DNA of 64,000 bases from an uncultured Rikenellaceae bacterium (GTDB lineage: Bacteria; Bacteroidota; Bacteroidia; Bacteroidales; Rikenellaceae). Positions 58,839 to 64,000 of the stretch are shown piece after piece. Position 1 is the stretch's first letter, and each line of letters begins with the position of its first letter. A program made the position numbers and the translations under genes. The stretch is taken from positions 1-64,000 of the forward strand of contig CAMLTW010000006.1 in the NCBI GenBank assembly GCA_946486375.1. Reading direction: 5' to 3'. Below the pieces are notes generated by a model that saw only the letters and a program-made list of their open reading frames with translations, did no database searches and was not told the DNA's origin.

Positions 58839-60001
58839 ACCGGGGAAGGGAAAATAAACCTCATATCGGCCTGTACGGTCGTTGCAACGCAGGGAAAAGC
58901 ACCCTGCTGAATTTCATTACCGGAGGGGAGACCGCGCTGGTTTCCCCGCGTGCGGGAACGACCGCCGATCCGGTGCGCAAGAGTTACGAGATACTGGGCT
59001 TCGCCCCCGTGGTTTTCATCGACACGGGCGGCGTGGACGACGGTTCGGAACTGGGACGGCGGCGGGTGGCCCGAACGCTGGAAACCCTGCGGCAGATCGA
59101 CCTGGCCCTGATCGTGTTTTTCGATTGGGGGGAGCCGGAAGAAATGCTGGCGGCCCTGCTGCGCGAAGAGAACACGCCTTTTCTGGCGGTGCGGAACATC
59201 CGGGAGGGCGTTTCGGTCAGGCGGATGCCGGATGCTGGTTCCCTTCCCTTCCCGGTGCTGGCGCTGGACACCCTGCGCGGAACGGAGGTGGACCGGGACC
59301 GGTTGCTGACGGCCGTCCGGGAGGCACTTCCCGAAAAGTCGTATGCGGTGCCCTCGCTGTTCGAGGGCATTGCGAAGCCGGGAGACGTGGTGATGCTGAT
59401 CTGTCCCGTGGACGGGGAGGCGCCTGCGGGGAGGCTCATTCTGCCGCAGGTGCAGGCGATCCGGAACCTGCTCGATGCGAACGCCGTGGCGATCGTCGTG
59501 CAGCCGGAACAGGTGCCGGGCGTGCTGGAACGCGGAATCGTGCCCCGACTGGCGGTGACCGACAGTCAGGCGTTCGCCGAAGTGCAGGCCATGCTGCCGG
59601 AGGGGGTGGAACTGACTTCGTTCAGCATCCTGCTGGCCCGGCTGAAAGGGGATCCGGAAGCTTACGAAAAGGGGCTGGAAGCGGCTGCGCGGTTGCGGGA
59701 TGGGGATCGGGTGCTGATTCTGGAAAACTGTATGCACCAGACTTCGTGCGAAGACATCGGCCGGGTGAAAATTCCCCGCTGGCTTTCGGAGCGTACCGGG
59801 GCGAAGCTGGAATTTACAACGGTTTCGGGACTGGCGCCGCTTCCGGACGATCTGGCCGCTTACAGCCTTGCCGTGCAGTGCGGGGGATGCATGGTGACCC
59901 GGAGCCAGTTGCAGAACCGCATCCGGGCACTCGGACGGGCGGGCGTCCCCGTTACCAATTACGGCATGTTGATCCGGTGGCTGCGTACCGGTATCCGGTA
60001 A
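58835..60001 (+). CDS. hydF: [FeFe]-hydrogenase H-cluster maturation GTPase HydF
   Basis: A 388-residue protein. The GTPase domain has the P-loop GRCNAGKST, switch AGTTADPV and DTGG. The C-terminal cluster-binding domain holds the HydF cysteines in CMHQTSCEDIGRVKIP and CGGCM. HydF is the scaffold on which HydE and HydG build the 2Fe subcluster of [FeFe]-hydrogenase before transfer to HydA. hydE, hydG and the hydrogenase are not in the window. It is translationally coupled to the NtrC-like regulator by a four-base overlap. Confidence 0.93.
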   Translation: MNRGRENKPHIGLYGRCNAGKSTLLNFITGGETALVSPRAGTTADPVRKSYEILGFAPVVFIDTGGVDDGSELGRRRVARTLETLRQIDLALIVFFDWGEPEEMLAALLREENTPFLAVRNIREGVSVRRMPDAGSLPFPVLALDTLRGTEVDRDRLLTAVREALPEKSYAVPSLFEGIAKPGDVVMLICPVDGEAPAGRLILPQVQAIRNLLDANAVAIVVQPEQVPGVLERGIVPRLAVTDSQAFAEVQAMLPEGVELTSFSILLARLKGDPEAYEKGLEAAARLRDGDRVLILENCMHQTSCEDIGRVKIPRWLSERTGAKLEFTTVSGLAPLPDDLAAYSLAVQCGGCMVTRSQLQNRIRALGRAGVPVTNYGMLIRWLRTGIR

Positions 60002-60178
60002 GCGTCGTCGGTCGTTCCGCAGGGGAATTTTCAGGTATGGACATTTCCCGTTCTACACGGAGCGATTTTTCCGATTGCGGGAAATAACGGTGCGGTTTGT
60101 TCCGAAAGGGAAGGGCCGCCATTCGCTAAGGCGTATCGGTGTGCAGATACCTGCTGCCTTTTTTCGGAAGCAAAGGCC

Positions 60179-60589
60179 TTATTCGTTTTTCGGGGCGTCC
60201 TGTTCTTTCAGCAGAGCGAGCACGCGTTCCGCTTCTTCCACCGTCAGCCGGACGCTGAAATTGAGTTCCACCCCGGTTCGGAGTCGCGTATCCGCTTTCG
60301 TTTTTTCCTGCAGCTGCCGGATGCTCCGCAGGGCCGCATTTTCCGCGTAGTCGTCTTCCTTTTCCAGCATTTCTCCGGTTCCGGTCGTCAGCCAGGTGTA
60401 GCTGATTTCGGGATAGGCGGCGGCGATGGCTGCAGCGGTGTGTTTGCTCAGTCGCTGCGTTCCGTTGCGGATGCGGTAGAATCCTGCGGGGCTTTTGAGT
60501 CCCGCTCTCAGGGCGAAGGCGTTGATCGAGAGCCTGCTCCATCGGATTACCTGTTCCAGGCGCGCCCACTCTTCCGATTCCTTTTTCAT
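60179..60589 (-). CDS. XRE-family helix-turn-helix regulator
   Basis: A 136-residue protein. The N-terminal HTH (about 10-65) has LSINAFALRAGLKSPAGFYRIRNGTQRLS, then ISYTWLTTGTGEML as in repressor-like XRE proteins, and a C-terminal helical part rich in Glu/Lys for dimerisation. The ATG at 60589 is chosen because the upstream frame runs through a hairpin with a T-tract. A TTTTGAAG/CTTCAAAA inverted repeat just upstream may be its own operator. Confidence 0.82.
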   Translation of the reverse strand: MKKESEEWARLEQVIRWSRLSINAFALRAGLKSPAGFYRIRNGTQRLSKHTAAAIAAAYPEISYTWLTTGTGEMLEKEDDYAENAALRSIRQLQEKTKADTRLRTGVELNFSVRLTVEEAERVLALLKEQDAPKNE

Positions 60590-60942
60590 GATCCGTGTCT
60601 TTTGAAGTGGTGCGGCCCCTTCAAAAAAAGCGTGAGCCGCAAATTGCCTGACTCTGGGTATTGGCGAAACCCGGCTTGCGACAAATTGCACTCACGCCCG
60701 TTGCTGAATAATCAACACGGACAAGGCAACTTATATTCCGCAAGCCTTTAAAACGCCAATTTCAGAGGCAGAAACAGTAAGTTGTTGCTTTTTTAACTCT
60801 TATGTCATGCGGGAAAAATCCGTCCGATCTTTCCGCGCGGGTCGTATGTATCGGTTATTTCATCCGGTAAAATTTCTTCCGTCGTTCGTATTCGTCCTCC
60901 CCGGGAAAGAGTGTGCCGCCTTCCCGTTTCGTTTTCGTTTCG
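60590..60942. other. structured leader region between DUF4954 and the XRE gene
   Basis: 353 bases without a gene. It contains the inverted repeat TTTTGAAG (60600-60607) / CTTCAAAA (60619-60626), the hairpin at 60623-60697, and two GCAAATTG-like stretches. No matching -7 box for the XRE gene was found. Confidence 0.5.
60623..60697 (-). terminator. terminator or attenuator hairpin upstream of the XRE gene
   Basis: On the minus strand GCGTGAG-TGCAA pairs with TTGC-GG-CTCACGC, enclosing a small GGGT/ACCC hairpin, and a run of seven T follows. It ends 34 bases before the XRE start codon. It could end the DUF4954 transcript or attenuate the XRE gene. Confidence 0.6.
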
Positions 60943-62838
60943 TCAGCCGCGGGGCAGGGCCGACAGACGCGCGATGAGTTCATCCGCGTTCGCCTCTTTT
61001 TTCCGGGTATGTCCGGCGGTGTCCGGCAGGTAAGGATCGGCCTCCCATTTGCCCCGCACGTGTTCGAAATCCGATTCGGCGGTTTTTTCGTCGCCGTCGA
61101 TGCCGTAGCCGATCCGCTTGTCCGGAGCGTATTCCTTTTTCGCGTCTTCGCAGAGCATCCGGTCGATCCGCTCCACGCCCGTTTTCCACCGTTCCAGGGT
61201 CGTGATCAGGTCCCGGACAGTGATTTTGTCCGCCGGTTTCTCCAGCCGCGCCGCCATCAGCCGCACCACGTACACCCATTCGAATTCATGGTAGTAGCGA
61301 TGCACGTAGCCGAACGCTTCCTGCATCCGGTCGATGCCGTCCATCTGGTTCACCCGTCCCAGAATCCGCCGCATCACTCCCATCGGCATGATGAGGCCTG
61401 CGGCGTCGATCCATTCTCCGTAATTGGCCCGGCTTCCCATGTCGATCAGCTTGCGGACGTCGTTCTCCGTTTTCCAGTCGCTGTTCCGCAGTTTTCCGGC
61501 CAGCGCTCCGCCGATGTATTTGTCCAGCGCGTAGCGGTACGTGTCGAATCCCCGCCGTACCGAGCTGGTCTTGATCTTGACATTGTGGTAGTTGATGTAC
61601 TCTTTGTTGGTGAGGGAACTCAGGCTGACCAGCGTCCGGATTCCCTGTACGATCTTGTGTGCGGTGTAGGGATTGAGCAGCTTGAAATTGATCAGGTCGT
61701 AAGTTTTCCCCTGCCGCAGGTCCCGCTGGGGCCATTTCATGGCATCCCGGGCCGATCCTACGCTGCCCAGATTCGCGCCCGGAATGACGATGGATTCGTC
61801 CCGGCTCTCGATCAGGTAGGAGAACGGAAGCGCCGAGGTGTCCGGATGGGTGTTGTGTCTTCCCTTGACGATGGAAAAGGCGCCGATCCGGGCCGGGAAC
61901 AGCAGGTAGGAACTGCTGGCGGTTTTCGTGCCCCGTTCCAGAATTCCCTGATGAACGGGTCCCAAGCGGTACATGTGGTTGCTCATGTTCGATCCGCTGC
62001 CCGCGTTGTAGAATGAGAACATGCCTCCGATCATCAGCGTCGCTTTGTGGTGCGAAACCGTGTAAGGCCCGGCGAAGGCGGCGCACGCTTCCCCGTTCAT
62101 GCAGACGCAGTTGGCGAAAAACAGGGAGCTTTCCGCCGAGAAGCCTTTCCCGATGCGGCAGCCCTGACCCACGAAACAACGTTCCAGATTGGCTCCGTCG
62201 GTTACCTCCGCCGAGGTGGAGACGATGAAATCCCGTGCGATCACGTTCCGGCCGATCAGGGTCGGAGCTTCCGCCGAGCTGTCGACCGTTCCGTTCCGCA
62301 GTTCGGATGCTCCGTTGATCGTACAATTTTCCCCCACCCGCAAATCGATCAGCGCTCCGCAGTTCATGATCCGGCTTCCGGCTCCGATCTCTCCCAGCGG
62401 CGAGCGCACGGAGTCCGTATATTTTTCAATCAAAGCCTCCACACTGTGAACGGTATCCGGCAGGTGCCGGTACATGGCCACCACGTAGGCGATCTGGGCC
62501 GACAACCGGTCGTAGATGGGCACTTCGCGCCCTCCGTTTTCGTTGAGCACCGCCACCCGCGTTCCATTGCCGAAGGCGGATTCGCCGCGGGTGATGAGCG
62601 ACTCGGTGTTCTTGATAACCACGCCGTCCCCGATGACATAGTTGGCGATGCAGTCGTGAATGTGGCTGATCGTTACGTGATCGCCGATTTTCACCGTTCC
62701 CCGGAAGGCGCAGTTGCGGATCGTCTCCGGCGTGAAGCCTTCCGAAACTTCCACCCGGTTCCAGTCTTCGGCCGAACACCGGTTGCCGGTCAGCACGGCG
62801 ATTTCCCTGTCGTTCAGTTTCCGGTATGTCTTTTTCAT
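60943..62838 (-). CDS. DUF4954-domain left-handed beta-helix protein
   Basis: A 631-residue protein. After a short N-terminal helix (YRKLNDREIAVLTGNRCSAEDW), about 350 residues of hexapeptide-like repeats (VKIGDHVTISHIHDCIANYVIGDGVVIKNTE, FVGQGCRIGKGFS, ARIGAFSIVKGRHNTHP) form a left-handed beta-helix. An alpha-helical C-terminal part follows. The DUF4954 family is related to sugar-nucleotide acetyl- or uridylyltransferase folds, but its activity is not established. There is no signal peptide, so it is cytoplasmic. It lies 22 bases downstream of the CvfB gene. Confidence 0.9.
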   Translation of the reverse strand: MKKTYRKLNDREIAVLTGNRCSAEDWNRVEVSEGFTPETIRNCAFRGTVKIGDHVTISHIHDCIANYVIGDGVVIKNTESLITRGESAFGNGTRVAVLNENGGREVPIYDRLSAQIAYVVAMYRHLPDTVHSVEALIEKYTDSVRSPLGEIGAGSRIMNCGALIDLRVGENCTINGASELRNGTVDSSAEAPTLIGRNVIARDFIVSTSAEVTDGANLERCFVGQGCRIGKGFSAESSLFFANCVCMNGEACAAFAGPYTVSHHKATLMIGGMFSFYNAGSGSNMSNHMYRLGPVHQGILERGTKTASSSYLLFPARIGAFSIVKGRHNTHPDTSALPFSYLIESRDESIVIPGANLGSVGSARDAMKWPQRDLRQGKTYDLINFKLLNPYTAHKIVQGIRTLVSLSSLTNKEYINYHNVKIKTSSVRRGFDTYRYALDKYIGGALAGKLRNSDWKTENDVRKLIDMGSRANYGEWIDAAGLIMPMGVMRRILGRVNQMDGIDRMQEAFGYVHRYYHEFEWVYVVRLMAARLEKPADKITVRDLITTLERWKTGVERIDRMLCEDAKKEYAPDKRIGYGIDGDEKTAESDFEHVRGKWEADPYLPDTAGHTRKKEANADELIARLSALPRG

Positions 62839-62860
62839 GGTTCCGTCTTATTTTGGGGAG

Positions 62861-63730
62861 TTAAGCATCCGATGAGGTTTTGTCCGTGTCCGGCGAAGCC
62901 GATTTCAGGGCGATCCGTTCGCCTGCGGCTTCGATCAGACCTTTTTTCAGCAGAAAACCCACGCTTCGCTTGAACGTTTTCTTACTCATGCCGGTCAGTT
63001 CGTGCACCCGTTCGGGGGTGCTGTCGTCTCCGGCTTCCAGCGTGCCGTTTCCCGACCGGAGCAGGGCCAGCAGTTTCTCGGCCGACTCCCGGACGCCGTC
63101 GTATCCGGGTTGCTGAAGGGTGAGGTCGATCCGGTTGTCTTCCGTGATGCGCTGCACATAGGCCTTGTACCGGTCGCCCACGGCCACGGGAGCGAAAATC
63201 TGGTTGTGGTACAGCATGCCCCAATGCCGGTTGTTGACGATCACCCGATAGCCGAGCCGGTTTTCCTGCGCCACCAGAATGTCTGTTTCGTCGCCCGGTG
63301 CGACGGTGAGTTCCTCGTTCCGGATGAAGCCGTTCAACCGGGCCGTGGCCACTGTCCGCCCCGTCACGTTGTCCGTATACAGATAGACGACGTATTTCTT
63401 GCCGCAGTCCATCCGGTAGCTCTGGTTGCGGGCCGGCAGGAAAAGGTCTTTAGGCAGGCCCCAGTTCAAAAAGACGCCGTGGACGGTTTTGTCCGTGACT
63501 TCCAGAAAGGCGGCTTCGTCCGCCGCGGCCAGCGGGGTTTCCGTCGTGGCCACCGGGCGGTCTTCCGAGTCGTAATAGACGAATACCCGCAACGTGTCTC
63601 CTTCCTGCGACTCCGGCGAAACGTAACGCCGCGGCAGGAGCACTTCCGCGCCTTCCTCGTCGACGAGGTACTGGCCGTTGGCGGTGCTCCGGTTGATTTT
63701 CAGCGAATAATAATGCCCCCCTTTGTACAT
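62861..63730 (-). CDS. CvfB-like S1 RNA-binding protein with C-terminal winged helix
   Basis: A 289-residue protein. It has a series of S1/OB-type domains (GQYLVDEEGAEVLLPRRYVS, HGVFLNWGLPKDLFLPARNQ, GYRVIVNNRHWGMLYHNQIF) and a C-terminal winged helix (ERVHELTGMSKKTFKRSVGFLLKKGLIEA). The CvfB/YitL family binds RNA and affects virulence gene expression in firmicutes; its role in Bacteroidetes is unclear. The ATG at 63730 is preferred over a GTG two codons upstream. The -7 box at 63754-63761 gives a leader of about 20 nt. Confidence 0.9.
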   Translation of the reverse strand: MYKGGHYYSLKINRSTANGQYLVDEEGAEVLLPRRYVSPESQEGDTLRVFVYYDSEDRPVATTETPLAAADEAAFLEVTDKTVHGVFLNWGLPKDLFLPARNQSYRMDCGKKYVVYLYTDNVTGRTVATARLNGFIRNEELTVAPGDETDILVAQENRLGYRVIVNNRHWGMLYHNQIFAPVAVGDRYKAYVQRITEDNRIDLTLQQPGYDGVRESAEKLLALLRSGNGTLEAGDDSTPERVHELTGMSKKTFKRSVGFLLKKGLIEAAGERIALKSASPDTDKTSSDA

Positions 63731-63753
63731 GCGCACAATTCTAATCGTTTATA

Positions 63754-63761
63754 CAAATTTA
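63754..63761 (-). promoter_or_regulatory. -7 box for the CvfB-DUF4954 operon
   Basis: Reverse-strand TAAATTTG matches TAnnTTTG. Confidence 0.6.
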
Positions 63762-63951
63762 TGTAAACTAAACCTGTAAAACAATTATTCTGCCCGATTT
63801 TTCCGAGCGTTCCGATTTCCGTTTTCGGGCGATGGACCGTTAATCCGGTGGGCGTGAAGGCGAAAATAGGGCGGGTCGCGTTTCATCTTCGTTTCCCGGA
63901 CGGGAAAGTTTTCGGAAGAGGGACGGTCTGCCGGAGCGAGCGGACAGAAAA

Positions 63952-63986
63952 CGCAGAGGGGTACGGCACGGCCGTACCCCTCTGCG
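63952..63986 (-). terminator. terminator of a gene beyond the right edge
   Basis: CGCAGAGGGGTACGGC pairs perfectly with GCCGTACCCCTCTGCG. On the minus strand it is followed by TTTTCTG, so it probably ends a leftward gene lying past the window. The rest of 63762-64000 shows nothing recognisable. Confidence 0.75.
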
Positions 63987-64000
63987 TTGTGCCTGCGGTC

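Noticed and set aside
1..64000. CRISPR array, insertion sequence or prophage
   Set aside because: No regularly spaced repeats, transposase, integrase or phage structural gene was recognised on either strand.

Overview
The window looks like chromosomal DNA from a high-GC member of the Bacteroidales, perhaps Rikenellaceae or Alistipes-like (a family-level guess, not proven here). The evidence is a SusC/SusD pair, a one-protein hybrid two-component sensor with an AraC output domain, DUF4290, DUF4493, DUF4919 and PCMD proteins, many signal-peptidase-II lipoproteins, and the Bacteroidetes -7 promoter box TAnnTTTG in front of most transcription units. An H-cluster maturase (HydF) suggests an anaerobe with [FeFe]-hydrogenase. 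No insertion sequence, integrase or CRISPR array was seen.

Layout. 1-1600: tRNA-Tyr, a 75-residue membrane protein and an SDR-type threonine dehydrogenase. 1900-5860: a UDP-glucuronate 4-epimerase in an operon with an ArnT-like (GT83) transferase, facing a GT2 polyprenyl-phosphate sugar transferase in an operon with a duplicated LABN membrane protein. Together they resemble a galacturonate-on-lipid-A pathway. 6000-10850 (minus): amidase, MlaD-like protein, and ExoVII large and small subunits with an esterase between them. 10937-15890: an LptD-like outer-membrane protein and an M3 peptidase. 16050-26050 (minus): a 10-kb operon of six envelope genes: four DUF4493/PCMD lipoproteins and two paralogous outer-membrane beta-barrels. 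Its function is unknown and it is the best candidate for an undescribed system. 26360-33100: a CPA2 antiporter, acetyltransferase, RuvB, a DUF4919 protein, DNA polymerase III delta and a rhomboid protease.

33400-54700 is a polysaccharide utilization locus (PUL): hybrid sensor/regulator, L-rhamnose mutarotase, SusC, SusD, two surface lipoproteins, GH78 alpha-L-rhamnosidase, heparinase-II/III-fold lyase, GH105 unsaturated uronidase, a BNR_4 beta-propeller lyase or rhamnosidase, and GH127 beta-L-arabinofuranosidase. The content points to a glycan with rhamnose linked to glucuronate and with L-arabinose, such as arabinogalactan side chains. Five promoters in this locus (rhaM, susC, lyase, GH105, GH127) carry a similar element, core TTCsGkACGAA, whose first base lies 39-40 bp upstream of the -7 box. 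It is a candidate operator for the hybrid regulator.

55050-64000: an unrecognised lipoprotein, tRNA-Val, FolK, a DUF4290 protein, an NtrC-type regulator lacking a DNA-binding domain that overlaps hydF, an XRE regulator behind a terminator-like hairpin, a DUF4954 left-handed beta-helix protein and a CvfB-like S1 protein.
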